A stretch of 64,000 nt of DNA from Rhytidiadelphus loreus (GCA_947034895.1 OX344763.1:23219001-23283000), one strand, 5' to 3'. Positions 44,930 through 57,877 are shown, counted from the stretch's first letter. Numbers and translations: made by a program. Notes: a model not told the origin generated them from the sequence alone.

Positions 44930-45446
44930 TACAGGATTAATGTTGATTGTTAGAACAATCAACCCATTTGGATTAGTATGTTCTAATTCTATCTTAGAGC
45001 TATGAATGATTTAGTTTTTTTCCCTCTACCTCATACCTACTTCTACATAACAATTTTTTTGAAGTATGGAAATCAAATGATTTTTTTGGAATTTTATTGT
45101 AAATTCTCCACTCAATTCTTCACGACAAAATCCTTTTAATTCAAAATATATAGTGCAAAAACTTTAGGGTAAGAGGATTCAAAATCTCATATTAAACTAG
45201 TTTGCCATGGTGCTACAAAATTAACCATGTTTTCTTCACTTTGAATGCATTTATCTTGCAATCTAAGTGGTCAAAGTTTCTGAAATTTCTTCCACACAAT
45301 TTGATAATAATGAATCTATTGCAAGATCCTATGTTCAGACTAGATATGCAAAAAATTCCATTAAAATGTTTTTTTCTCTTTACACTAGAAATGACAACTT
45401 TTGAGCAATTTTTGATGAAAAAAAGGCATTGGAACATTAGAGGTAA
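44930..45446. mobile_element. TTAA-target transposon fragment
   Basis: Collinear with the interior of 33685-34618 (TTAATGTTGATTGTTAGAAC, GAACAATC, later ATTAGAGGTAA at the decayed end). The left terminus is missing and the right one is mutated. Confidence 0.45.
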
Positions 45447-45455
45447 CATAACCCT

Positions 45456-45581
45456 TCACAGACCAACTCTACTAGGGATGTAGTTGTCATCCTTACCAAG
45501 TGACCCAGGAAGGCAACCAAACACTTTTCCAAACCATGTGACCAATATAGACAGAGAGGCATTCTCGCCAGCTGCAAGTTC
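45456..45581 (-). CDS. Possible terminal exon of an unknown gene
   Basis: After an acceptor-like CCACCAG the minus strand reads 41 codons with good coding character (ELAAGENASLSILVTWFGKV, later LPGSLGKDDNYIPSRVGL) and then TGA at 45458-45456. Codon and residue choice differ clearly from the AT-rich surroundings. No upstream exon was found and the stretch lies outside the duplicated unit, so it may be a stranded exon left by rearrangement. No family recognised. Confidence 0.3.
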   Translation of the reverse strand, partial: ELAAGENASLSILVTWFGKVFGCLPGSLGKDDNYIPSRVGL

Positions 45582-45852
45582 CTGGTGGTGAATTTCTTCG
45601 CAGTGTGTTCAAGTTAACTTTGAGAGATTGTAGCAAATTTTCGAGCATTTGAGTCCATCATCTCTTGCTGAGTAGTTACGAGGCTTCCTAGAGGAGTCCA
45701 CGGTTTTGTTTGGAGTCCACGGTTTTGTTTTCAAAGGATAGGTGCAACCCATCCATAATTTGATGATGTTGATTTGTGTTTTAGAAATTATAATTCTTGG
45801 ATCTAAAGTCCCTACTCCCTAGTCTTATACATGACTTCCAAGTTGTCATAGT

Positions 45853-46924
45853 GTGTTTTCATTCAATTTTATGGAGAGGTGCTCAAATATATTTTTGGTG
45901 AATGTTGTTGAATATTACCTCATTTGGATATTTATAACTTTTCTATAGAACAAGATGCATGATTCACAAAATAATCACCAAGTAGTATATGTTGATATGT
46001 TGTTGGCACTTGTTCTTGATATGCAATTGATTCATGAAAAGGATCCTTTTTGAATATGCGTCCAACTAATGAAATGACGCTTATCAAGTCTATGTTCCTA
46101 CTTCAATTCTAAAGGTTTGAGAATTCTTGAAATCCAATTTTTATTCCAATTTGAACTTTGAGCCTTTTAGATTTTTTTATAGAATATTCATATTCTAATT
46201 ATAGAATAATTAGGTAATTTGGTGAGAAGATTGTTCCTTCAAGATTAACATAGTAAATGATGCACTCAATGCAAAATTTGGGCTCAAATTGGAATGAAAA
46301 TTCATTATTTCATCATTTCTTTGTACACTACTAAGTATACATAGTAAAAGATTCATTTAGTATTCTATAATTTGAAGGTGCACTTGGGATAGCCATTAAA
46401 CCTATGTAGAGGATTAAAGGAGCCACACTAGCATCCAAGAAGATATGTTATAGATCAACAAAGCAAAATGACATAGCTTCCTATGATGAAACCTAAGAGA
46501 AATTCTTCTTATCTTTATCAAGAATGAATTGAATGAAATACATATGGAATAATTTTTAATTTGTTGGTTTTTAAATAAACAAAAATTCATCAATCCAATA
46601 AACGTAAGTATGTATAGTGAGCAAAGGATTCACAATGATTTCCAATTCTAAATCTTTTCCAACAATGCAAATATGCTCGGAGGTGTCAATTTGTCAATGA
46701 TGATGCATTCTACCATTTTCATTATCAATTCCTCAATGTTCGAACAATCCCTATTGGAAATAATCAATTTGGATCAAGAATTAGAAACTTTCAAGAAACT
46801 TGCTCTATCTACACATTTCATTCACAAACCACCTATGCAAAAGACTATTTGCATCAACTACAAGTCACCAATACCAATTTCTTTATCAAAATCCCTAAAT
46901 CTAAATGTCACTCAACTTGTTGTT
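45853..46924. repeat. 3' flank of kinase-LRR gene 2 (unit C)
   Basis: Collinear with 6888-8889 beginning at GTGTGTTTTCATTC, with several deletions relative to that copy. AT-rich, no gene. It marks the proximal border of duplicated unit C. Confidence 0.7.
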
Positions 46925-47191
46925 TGATCCTTAAAATCTAAAGTAGTCAAGGAATATAAATTCTCCACTTCCTTTACCAAGATTGCAAAGCTTGAACATT
47001 TTCTTAAATTGAGACTGGACCACCAAGCTTGATAATTTTCTTAAACTAAGAGTGATTAAAGAAGACAAGTTTCCAACTTACTTGACCAAGGCTTTTAAAC
47101 TTCGTAACTTTCTCGAATTGAAAGTGGTCAAAGAAGACAAGTTTTGTACTTCCATTGATAAAGCCTCCAAAACTTAACAATCTATCAATTC
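46925..47191 (-). pseudogene. Eroded LRR units beyond the stop of gene 2
   Basis: About three to four 72-bp LRR units with stops and frameshifts continue past the stop at 47192, as in gene 1. Confidence 0.6.
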
Positions 47192-48971
47192 CTAAGTCAT
47201 CAAGCAAGACAAGTTCTGCACTTCCTTTGGCAAGTCTCTCAAGCGACTACACAATCTCAAATCTAGAGTAGTCAAGGAATATAAGTTTCCCACTTCCTTT
47301 GGCAAGGCTATCAAGCGTCTATACCCTTGCAAATCGAGAGTGGTCAAAGAAGACAAGTTTCCCACTTCCTTTGGCAAGGCTACCAAGCTTGAACACTGTC
47401 TCAAATCAAGAGTAGTCAAAGAAGACAAGTTCCCCACTTCCTTCGGCAAAGCTACCAAGTTTGAACACTGTATCAAATCGAGAGTAGTCAAGGAAGACAA
47501 GTTTCCCAATTCCTTTGGCAAAGCCACCAAGCCTAAACACCCTGTCAAATCAAAAGTGGTTAGGGAAGACAAATTTCCCATTTCCATAGGCAAGGTTTTC
47601 AATCTTGAACACTGTATCAAATTGAGAGTGGTCAAGGAAGACAAGTTTTCCACTTCTTTTGGCAAAGCTACCAAGCTTTGACACCATGTCAAATCAAAAG
47701 TGGTAAAGGAAGATAAGTTTCCCACTTCCTTTGGTAAGGCCACCAAGCTTGAACATTGCATCAAATTGAGAGTGATCAAGGAAGACAAGTTTCCCACTTC
47801 CTTTGGTAAGGCCACCAAGCTTGAACACTCATTCAAATTGAGAGTGATCAAGGAAGACAAGTTTCCCACTTCCTTTGGCAAGGCCACCAAGCTTCTACAC
47901 TCTTCCAAATTTAGTGTAGTTAAGGATGACAAGCTCCCCACTTCTTTAGGTAGAGTCACCAAGCTTGAACACTCACTTAAATCAAGAGTAGGCAAAGAAG
48001 ACAAGTTCCCCACTTCCTTTGGCAAGGCTACCAAGCTTGAACACTTAGTCAAATCGAGAGTAGTCAAGAAAGACAAGTTCCCCACTTCCTTTGGCAAAAC
48101 CTTCAAGCTTGAACACTCAGTCAAATCGAGAGTAGTTAAGGAAGACAAGTTCCCCACTTCCTTAGGTAAAGTCACCAACTTTGAACAACCACTCAAATCG
48201 AGAGTAGTCAAGCAAGACAAGTTTCCCACCTCCTTTGGCAAAACCTTCAAGCTTGAACACTCAGTCAAACCAAGAGTAGTTACGGAAGACAAGTTCCCCA
48301 CTTCCTTAGGTAAAGTCACCAACTTTGAACAATCACTCAAATTGAGAGTAGTCAAGCAAGACAAGTTTCCCACCTCCTTTGGCAAAACCTCCAAGCTTGA
48401 ACACTCTTCTAAATTGAGTGTAGTTAAGGAAGACAAGTTTCCCACTTCCTTTGGCAAAACCTCCAAGCTTGAACACTCTTCTAAATTGAGTGTAGTTAAA
48501 GAAGACAAATTTCCCACTTCTTTTGGCAAAGTTACCAAGCTTAAACATTTATTTAAATATAGATTACTCAAAGAAGACAAGTTCCCCACTTCCTTTGGCA
48601 AAGCCTCCAAGTTTGAACATCCACTCAAATCAAGAGTGGTTAAGCAAGATAAGTTCCCCAATTCTTTTGGCAAGGCTGTCAAACTTGAACATCGTATCAG
48701 ATATAGAGTAGTCAAAGAAGACAAGTTCTCCAATTCCTTTGACAAGACCTCACAACTTGAACAACCATCCAAAGTGAGAGTGGTTAAGGAAGAGAAGTTA
48801 TCCACTTCCTTTGGCAACGCCTCCAAGTTGAAACATTCTTCCAAAGTAAAAGTGGTCAATGAAGATAAGTTCTCCACTTCCATGGGCAATGCCTCCAAGC
48901 TTGAACAATCTTCCAAATTGAGAGTAGTCAAGAAAGAAAAGTTCTCCAATTCTTTTGGTAAGGCCTCCAAC
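47192..48971 (-). CDS. LRR exon (exon 3) of kinase-LRR gene 2, about 25 repeats
   Basis: The frame encodes about 590 residues of LRRs with a strict 24-residue period, consensus LPKEVGNLSSLTTLDLxxC. It matches the gene 1 exon but has about nine fewer repeats, so repeat number changes quickly. The first LRR words are RLEALPKELENF. The acceptor that fits gene 1 (TTCAG/GG) reads TTCAAG/G here. With the phase-1 donor at 49358 this would throw the LRRs out of frame. An alternative donor AA/GTATAT at the codons for YLK would be phase 2 and would join in frame. The frame is also open to 49027 without an ATG. The product is expected to be cytosolic and fused to the kinase, but the junction is unproven. 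Confidence 0.7.
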
Positions 48972-49357
48972 CTTGAACATTTCCATAAAATTGAGATTTC
49001 CATTAATTGAGAGTGGTCAATCAACAAGCTAGAACATCAACCCTCAAGGTTGACAAAAACATGATGTTTATAACTTCTACCAAGCATCATAATCCTTCAT
49101 AAAGTATATAATCTAATCTTACTTCTATGGATTTAAAAACAATATCACATACAAACATGGAGTACAAACTAATTTTTTTACCTAACCAAGGCATTGCTAA
49201 ATAATAATGAAGATTACTACTCAAAAGCTCTAAATTCATCATAAAAACCTCTTAAGGATCAATAGTATTCAATTGTAGTTATAAACCCAATTATAAAGGA
49301 CAAATGCATCTAGGATGAAAAAACAACTAATATCCAAGTCTACAAGATGAAAAGTAC
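48972..49357 (-). other. Predicted intron 2 of gene 2
   Basis: It has the same layout as in gene 1, with donor GAG/GTACTT (GT at 49357-49356). A 13 to 17-base difference near 48980-48998 and a changed acceptor distinguish it from gene 1. Kinase read-through into this interval ends at 49269. Confidence 0.4.
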
Positions 49358-50842
49358 CTCTCATTAACATATACTTCAAGTATTGAAGTATTGAGCAAAT
49401 GGTGGCAAAAGTAGGACGCTCTTTGGGATTGCCAATCCAACATTTTTCAATCAAAGCCTTCAACATAGCTGGACAATCAATAGGCAATCCAGGACGCTCA
49501 CCCATCAATACCATCTCCTTTATTTTCCTTGGCATCCACTCATCTTTGAAAGGTAAATCCCCAGTCAAAATTTCATAACACACCATTGCAAAACTATACA
49601 CGTCACACTTGAATTTGTAATTCAAAACTCCTTCACTCTTTGCAGGGCATTTTGGATCATCCACACTTGGCTTAACCAATTCAGGAGCCATCCATCGATC
49701 AGTTCCTTCATTAGAAGTCATGGTAGAATATGTGGCACTTCGCTCCTTTGTCTTGGATAGACCAAAGTCTCCCACTTTGACTTGCATATACTCAATCTCT
49801 AAGTCGACATCTCTCACCATCTTTACAAGAATATTCTTAGACTTCAAATCCCTATGGATGATTTCTTTTGTATGAAGGTAATTCACACCTTCAGCAATTT
49901 GAAACATCAAGTCCACTGCTTCGGAAATGGAAAATGGAGGAGAATTACCATGCTCCCCACACTTTCTTTGAATCAAGGCAAACAAATCGCAATCCATTAA
50001 TTCCATGATAATGGAACAACTCCTTTTGGTCATTATACTAGCAAACATGGAGGTGATGTTGGAATGGCACAACTGGGAGAGAATTTCCACTTCCTTCAAG
50101 AAGAATGGGTTTTCAGGACCAAAGAATGTCTTTTTGGCAACTGGAGTTCCTAACCACATCACCTTGTATACACTAGCGAAGCCACCTCTCCCCAATTGCA
50201 CTTCATGCCTCCTTGAGACCCAAGTAAACAATTCTTTAAGAATATTGCCCTGATCACAAGTGGGATTTGGATGAACACTCACAAGTCTTCGAAGAAGATA
50301 TATGGCAAGATCTGAAGTACCCAATGTTGATGTCACTTTCTTGACTAAATCCTCCTTATCCACAATGGCCACTAACTTCACCATTTTGACTTCAATTTTG
50401 TTAAGGGTATCCACTTCAACCAAAGTTAAGCCACTTTGCATTGTTTCACATTCACCTTCACATAACAAAACCTTGCACAACTCCAAATTGAATCCCAAAG
50501 ATGACACATATTTTGCCACATCTGTAAGTGTCATTGCAGCTTTCACCCAATCAGATTTTGAGCATTCAACAATGAAGTCTTCAATTTGCTTTCCCAAAAC
50601 CAACAAGAGCTTGAAGATTCCAACCCACTTGGTAATATTCCAAGAAGAATCAAGATAACAATGTTGGGAATGGGATAATTCAAAAAAGGGCCTCGCAACT
50701 TGAACCACCACTTCCAATTTATCAACAAGATATCCACATTGCTCTTCGTTAAAATTTGGAGTAGTCATCTTCTGCACTGCTTGGAGACAATGTTCTAAAA
50801 GCTTCAAGCACAAATCAAGGCTCTCCATTGCACCAATGTTTA
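49358..50842 (-). CDS. Kinase exon (exon 2) of kinase-LRR gene 2, intact
   Basis: The exon is open throughout; from the internal ATG at 50828 it gives about 490 residues before the donor. Residues 1-200 are helical and unlike any catalytic domain. They may form a helical bundle like those preceding some plant TKL kinases, which is inference. The kinase follows: glycine loop LGRGGFASVYKV (212-223), VAKK (K233), Glu246 in the C helix, HRDLKSKN (325-332), DFG (354-356) and APE (391-393). All catalytic residues are present, so an active Ser/Thr kinase of the TKL group is likely. There is no membrane segment. Exon 1 joins at acceptor CAAAAG/TA (AG at 50844-50843) in phase 1 to give VNIGAMES. The ORF can be read to 49269 but the last stretch is probably intron. 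Confidence 0.85.
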
Positions 50843-51077
50843 CTTTTGCACAAATTCAATTGCATTTGCAAGATTAAGTACCTATACATTAAGCATCACC
50901 ACATATATAAATGCAAATTAAATTCATCAACTGGAATACATCTTTGGCTTCTTTGACCAATTCAAGGAAGTACTTCTAGCATACTAATCTTATTAAGCAT
51001 GCACATTTACAACTAGCTTAATTCAATTAACTAAAACTAAATAGTCAAGATGTTGCTTGAAATGGCATGAGCATTAC

Positions 51078-51132
51078 CCTTTGTTGCCTCAAAAACCATG
51101 CTAGGACTATTCAAAGGCTCTTGCTCTTCCAT
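51078..51132 (-). CDS. First coding exon of kinase-LRR gene 2
   Basis: An ATG at 51132 opens 18 codons, MEEQEPLNSPSMVFEATK, ending in phase 1 at AAGG/GTAATG. It joins the kinase exon in frame and corresponds to 14003-14060 of gene 1, which has one extra Pro codon. In this copy the ATG is preceded by TTTTTATCAG, so an additional upstream exon is possible. Confidence 0.65.
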
Positions 51133-54100
51133 GCTGATAAAAAGCTCCAAAAATCTGAACATGAAAAAAGTCCCTTATACTAAAAGTGCATACATCATAA
51201 ACTATACACCACAATAAAGTTAGCCATCAATGCCTAGGATGCAAAGATGAAACATGACTAACCATTCTTGGTCAAAGCATTACAAGAAAGATAAAACCGT
51301 CAAAGAGAGTTGAATCTTATAATCTCCTATGTTCTCAAACCATTTTAAGACCGTAATTCAATCTTCAAACTATGTCCCAAATTGCTTCGCAAAAAAAAGC
51401 ATGTACCTCCAACAATGGAAACATCAATGGAGAAGCATCTACTACTCCATTTCTAAGCACATTTCTCGGCCAGAGCTATTGGGGTGAGGCTATGCTAGAG
51501 ATTAGCCAAACAAACAAAGTTGGTCAAAAGATACCCCTACTCTAAACAATCTACACTAACATAGGTTTAGAATTGGCATGAAATGGCTAGATTTAGAATG
51601 AACTAATCGTTTATTTTTGTCCAAGAATGATTCAAACTAATACTAGCAAATACAAAGAGAAAGCGCAACTCACTTATAGATGGTTTGCATTCAAGAACAT
51701 GACTTAAACTTGACATTGTTTACCTAACTTCAAAAAGAGACAAATATCACATTCAATGTACTTCGGGGAAAAGCCCAACATCCAAAAGATTCACCACTTT
51801 AGCATCTACCTCTCTCAAACCCAGACCTCCAACAACACTTCTACACCATTTTCAAATCTCAAACAATCAAATCCAAGGACTAACAAATTAACCCATATAC
51901 TATCAGCAAGTCCTCATCCAAAGGAAAGCAACTCAAATCTGCAAGATGGAGTCCACACAAAACAAAATTGACATCCATATGACGCAGAAATAGAATGGCA
52001 AGAAGCAAGTTCAAAAATGTGAAATCCATGTATGAAAAGACACTACTCAAAGAATTCATAGATTTTGTATAAGATCAAGGGAGAGTTTGACAACAAGATA
52101 GAAGTCCAGATTCTCACCACATGGCACTGAGGAGAGCAAGCACCGAGTTGTGCGATAAACTTTGGTGTGGAGTCTGGTACACAACAAGTCACAAATCAAT
52201 TTCCATGGTCCCAAAGTTTGTACTTAAGTTTCAAACTCCAATATGGAAAATGAAGGCATGAAATTCTGGAACTACATCAATTACAACAAATTGCAACCGA
52301 CGTCCTCCATTATGTGCAGTCTTTGTCATCAAAATGCATTACCAGGAACAGAACCAATGTCTGTTGGGCTACACACTTCGGAAGTGCTGCAAGTCACAGC
52401 CTGTCTAAGATAGTGCTATGAAAGAATCAACGAGCAATTCTAGGTACACAAGCGAAGCACAACTATCGTACACAAAGCCCTGCCATACACAAAGCCCTGC
52501 CATAGCTGCACAAATTAAATAAGACTTGGTTAACAGTTCACCCATCGTTTCAACAAGACATGGAAGAGTGGAAAACGATTCCATCATCTTTGTGGTCCCA
52601 AGGCTTCTACGAGGGTGTACGAATCAAAGGATACATTAAGTTAACCTAATTTTCCAAACACTAGTTGTGTGCATACTCATAACAGTACAATTGTCACTAT
52701 TCAGTGGAAAAAAACAGCAACTCTCTAAAACCTGATTCTAGGCAAGCTGCCACCGAATAGTATTTACATACTACTCCGGCCACAAAGAAACTGAGGTCAG
52801 GACACTTCATCAGAGGTTCAGCTGGTGTACATCCCTCAATCGAAATGTACATCTGGTCAAAGAAGCAAGTGACACCATCCGCAGACATAACTTTGACCTC
52901 TCATAACTTTTGCATACGGGGTCAGAAAAACGCATTCCTCGGTGCGATGGAATCATCTTTCATTTACCAACAAGTCTGTCCAAAAAATGGGACCATGCTT
53001 AGTACCAGCAAGAAGTGGTGACTTAGATGCTCCTGCCTTAAAATGAAAAACTTCTGCTTAGCACTGGATGGACACCTTGAACTCAACCAGCTATGATGAC
53101 TCGACGAGGATCAACCCGAAAGGAGCGTGAGCACTGTTCCAAGTGTTCATGGTGGCAACCATCACCGATCAACATCAACAACGATACCAGTTTAGAACAA
53201 GCACGAAGAGGATGTCACACATGATCAAAGAAGAGTGCCATGGCCAAACGTTGATCGGTAGCTGAAGTCTCAAATGCCAAACCGTTCCACTCCAAAACAC
53301 TGCTCGAAGCTTGCTAAGAAGAGTATCTAAGATTTGCTTAATTGAGGAAGAACGGATTCCGATCCAAAAGGTGAGCCATAAACAACACCATGGACTCACC
53401 AGAGTTGCTCTGTAACGCTAATAATGGCAGACTAAACAAGAGACGATGGAAACAAACGCTCGAAGATGTGCGTTACAAACCCTAGCAAGCACAGCTTGTT
53501 CACCGACAGTAGCCTGATCACAGTGAGAATGACTGACAAAAGTCGGGAGGAGCGATTGAGTGAAGATAGGGAGACGATTGAATTCAGATTTCAAGTAGAA
53601 CAGTTCTTAGCAACAGAGTATACAAATTCTATTGAGAATTGTCGTTATTTCTGATTTCTAAACCGCGATTCCATGTGAAATCAAGTCCCTGTTTGGGGCT
53701 CCCTAGCTTTCTAGCTCTTTGCTCTTTGTTCTTAAGCTTCACTTGAACTCTCGTTCAGCCTTCAGGGAACGAAGCGTGCCAGTCAAACTAGCATTTAGAC
53801 GGCGATTACTGCAGCTATTGCTAATTTTTCTCCAACTTTTCTCTTCTTCCAGTGGTAGGAAGGAAGGGATTTCTATTCATGAAGTTTCAGTGCGATTGTG
53901 TTGTTGGAGAGGTCGAGACTAAAAGACTCAGAGATTCAGTTTCTACTCCGGTCTTAAAGAAAAGGAACCCACGCGCGAGGTCGGGACACTTCATCAGAGG
54001 TTCAGCTGGTGTATATCCCTCAATCGAAATGTACATCTAGTCAAAGAATCAAGGGACACCATCTACCGACATAACTTTGACTCAAATAACTATTGCATGG

Positions 54101-55370
54101 GGTCCAAAGACCGCATTCCTTGGTGCGATGGAATCATCTTCCATTCGCTAACAAGACCATACAAAAAATGGACCAAAATTAACCAGTCTCATAAATGAAA
54201 CCATGCTTACCAGCAATGAGTGGTTTCTTCGATGCTCCTGCCTTAAAATGAAAACTTCTGCTTATCACTGGATGGACGCCTTGAACTCAATTAGCTATGG
54301 TGACGAGACGAGGATCAACTCGGAAGGAGAGAAAGCACTGTTCCAGGATTTCATAAGTTCAGCTATCATCGATCACCATCAACAACGACAACAACTGAGA
54401 ATAAGCATGAAGAGGATGTCACTTACAATCAAAGGCGAGCTTAAGCTGATCGGCAGCTGGAGGCTGAAACGCCCAACCCTCCCACTCCACAACACCGCTT
54501 GACGCCTTCACGAGCAGCTGAGGAGAGTATCTCAGATGTGCTTAATTGAGGAAAATCGAATACCAAAAAGAAAGGTGCATCCGGGAGAGTGACCACTTGG
54601 TCATCCAGCTCTCTCTCAACCTCCGACCTGGTGAGGACGATGGTGGGGTACCCGTGGTCCGGAGTGGCAATAATGGTACCATTTGTCGCAGCCGCCCCAC
54701 GTGAAGACTAATATTGTGTAAGGACGACGCCAGGGAGACAGCGACTTTTCTTGGGGTTTATTACGAGGGTACAGCGAGCCGCTCCATTCACTGGCACGAC
54801 TTGGTAAGAATTTCCACGACCAGTTCTTTGTGCCTGGACACGTATGTAGGTTTTTGGGTACGTATAGGGCAATGCCCGACGACGAGAGGCGTTGCCCGGC
54901 GTAAGCCGCGGGGGGGAAAATCCTCCCCAGAAAGATTTCCTTACAAACGGACCCTAAACCGCAGGGAACCCACATGGGTACAACGTGCCCTCGGAGGATT
55001 ATCGCGCCTCCAAGCCGGCCGCAGGGAGTAACTGAGTAGATGATCAGTACTCAGCAGCTGGTTGGAAAGTTCGTAGGTCAGGGTGTATTTCTAAAGATAC
55101 TTGTTGTAATGGAAAATAGTACGGGAATTATGCCCGTACATGTTGCCCTTCTTGGAGCAGATGGTGTGAAGAGGATGGTGTGATTCAGATATTGCATGTG
55201 TTTGTGTGTGCGAGAAGATTTTTTTTATGTTTTCTGCAAAATTTCCAACTAATGTTGCACTTTCTCCTTGAGATTTTTCATTTATAAATGTAGTTGATTT
55301 ATCAATTGTAGACCGTCACATCTGGTGACCTTATCTCACTTCTGCTGCAGAGGACGGCATTCGAATCATG
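51133..55370. repeat. 5' flank and putative promoter region of gene 2 (unit C)
   Basis: Collinear with 14061-17918 plus 20869-21153 of unit A and with most of unit B. No gene with a recognisable domain is found. GC content rises after about 53.4 kb. It lacks the insertions that interrupt A and B and so is the best reference for the ancestral flank. Confidence 0.7.
52790..54560. repeat. Internal direct repeat in 5' flank C
   Basis: Two copies of the block with CACTTCATCAGAGGTTCAGC, at about 52803 and 53988, each followed by the same series of words through AGATTTGCTTAATTGAGGAA-like sequence, matching the pair in unit A. Confidence 0.7.
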
Positions 55371-55469
55371 GCTGAGCGCAAGCTTTTGGCGTCAGACAGC
55401 ACCCCAGGAAATGGTAGAAGTCCATTTTGCCTTGCGTCAAAGGTGCACAACTTTCCTTACCTTGCATAG
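55368..55469 (+). other. Possible short first exon
   Basis: An ATG at 55368 opens 33 codons beginning MAERKLLASDSTPGNGRSPF. A donor-like TCAAAG/GTGCAC lies at 55442-55443, and TAG closes the frame at 55467-55469. It starts right where homology to unit A ends. Composition is coding-like but no continuation or family is recognised. Confidence 0.2.
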
Positions 55470-57140
55470 ATTTTGTTGTGTCTGAGCTTTCCTTCAGTTT
55501 CATGGGACTGATCGACTTTACTTTTAGCCCCACTGAGGAGCCTTTTTCGAGTGAAGATTTGTACTACGGTAATAGACGCTATTCGGAGCATACATTCTTT
55601 TAATTATTGGGTTTCCTTTTGGAAGCGTAATAAGTTCAAACCCTAAACATTCCTTCCCTTCCGGGGTTCAAACCGTTTGTGGGATCTGCGAGAGTCCCCT
55701 TGAGAGTTAGTTTCTGTTGCAGATCGATGTGCGATGACCTGAGCGAAGCATTTCACCGAACATTGCCTTCGTTTTCATCTGCTCCAGTGAACGTGAAATT
55801 TCAATAAGAAGGAAATTTTGATATATGAGAAGGAAGTTTCAATCCCTCAATAGGAAGTTTCGATCAGAATGCAATTTCAATCACAAAAGAAGCAAACGGA
55901 AGCAGAAGACCGATGTATAGTCCAGAATGATCGTCTTCAAATGGCAATTCGATGATGATGACCGAAACGCAAATGGCCGGCGATGGAATCAACTGACAAT
56001 CGATTCGAAGAGGGTGTGTCACCGGCTAAATTCAGACAAAACACGGAAAATTTGGATGATAAAGAATTCCTGTAGTTTAAGAGATGATAGAGACATAAGA
56101 ATAATAGAATAAAATGATCTAGGATGAAGAAAAGGACTTCACATGAAAAACACATGATGCCCGATTACACGGGCAAAACCACATAATTAGGCAACGAATC
56201 CTACCAAAGAATGTACGGGACATTTCCCACCTGTGCTTTACGTGAGGTGAAATCATCAAATAAGCAATTTAGCATAGTTAGCATAAAGGCTTGTGGTCCA
56301 TGAGAACCTAAGAACATAGGAACATCTTTTTAATAAGTAATTATTACTATCATCATTTTTATTTTTTTATTGTGTTGTATTTTAGAAGGTTATGGTGGGC
56401 CACCGTTCACTTTGAAATTTTATTTATTTATTTCCAATATAGTAGTTATCATAGGGAATAGCCTTTGGTTTTAGTGACCTATAGTGAGGCCACAAGTGCC
56501 ACTTTTGGAGCCACTCATCCATGGAGCTAACCCATAGAGTACATCACTTGTTACAAATTAAGCTAGAATAATTAGGATGTAATCATTAAAAGAAAGATTC
56601 TACAAATAACTCATTTGAACCTCTCTTGTTATTGGATTGCCTTGGATTTTGTTGGCAATTGAAACACATATTCAACATATTTTTTTGTCCATCTATAAGA
56701 CACTATGAGAATAAAATTTGAGCTACAACTTTGATCTACTGTGTACAACTATCAACAATTTGTATCACAAAATAAAGAGCATTAAATTTCAAAGAAATTA
56801 TATGTTGTTGATAAAAAAAATTGCATCTAAAATATATTGGAGATTTCAACTATATTATCTATGATTATGCGTGATTATTTGGCATATAACCAAAATTCAA
56901 GAAACATTAGACTGTAAACAAATTGTGTTCATACCTTTTCATGACAAGTTACTTTCATGTAACTTACATAGATTTTGTTTTCTAAATCATTTAACAAAAT
57001 CTAAAGCATATCCAAATTTTGGTAAATTTATAAACCAATGTGTAAAAAAAGATATCTTCAAATATTTAAATAGTTGAGGGTGAGAGAGAGTTAAGGACAA
57101 AAAGATTCATTTTTTACTTTGACCTTTCCCTCGTAGTCAA
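55371..57140. other. Stretch present beside unit C, missing beside unit A
   Basis: Unit A jumps from GAGGAGGGCATTC at 21153 to sequence that in unit C occurs only after 57141 (AAAATTAACTACATAATCTA). The 1.77 kb between is thus an insertion here or a deletion in A. The first 700 bases are less AT-rich; no confirmed gene. Confidence 0.4.
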
Positions 57141-57805
57141 TTCTTCACCAAAAATGAAAATTAACTACATAATCTAAAGCAAAGAAAGGGGGGAAAATGT
57201 ATTAAAATTTGAAGCATAGACATAAAATCATATACAAAATATAATCGATGATCTGAAAATTTTACCATAACTATACATTATATATGTAGTGTAGAATAGG
57301 GGTTTAATTCCAAATGCCATTGTCATTTGGGAAACATAGAGAATAACAATTATATTGGAATTTATATATAGTGAAACACCTAAAAGTAATATTTGTTGTT
57401 CTTAAACACCTAAAAAATGGCCTTTAATGAACACATCCAAGTTAGATTCAAAACCACTATAGTCAACTTTTCAGATGAAACCAAGGAGTTTTGAGGAGTT
57501 TTTTAAAGCAACCAATGAAAGTTGAGACATTTCGCACTTCAAGGGTGTCCACTCAAGGTGAGTGTAGTATTAAGTACACGCTACTCTATGTATTCCACTT
57601 AAAAAATTTGTAAAATATTACTAGAGTGTCCAATAATTACGAAACCACTTGCATTGCATTTGAATTCTACTGAGTTCACTAATAATCTCATCAATTTTGG
57701 AGGGGTCATTCATTCTTCAAGATAGTGGTACCAGAAAAAGTGTAACTTTAAGTGTTTGCAACAAGGAACTGTTCTACCTTGAAACGTCATTTGGATTTGT
57801 ACAGA

Positions 57806-57877
57806 CCCAACAAACAGATGCATGAAAATCATCGTGTTGAGACTGTACGTGATTTTCATCATTGATTTCTTGTTGGG
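57806..57877. repeat. Imperfect hairpin, 72 bp
   Basis: CCCAACAA and ATGAAAATCA on the left pair with TGATTTTCAT and TTGTTGGG on the right, separated by mismatched internal bulges and a loop of about 18 bases. The size is compatible with a small-RNA precursor, but nothing else supports that. Confidence 0.4.

Noticed and set aside
47700..49010. Plus-strand open frame of about 436 codons opposite the gene 2 LRR exon
   Set aside because: Same antisense effect of the 72-bp LRR unit as in gene 1.
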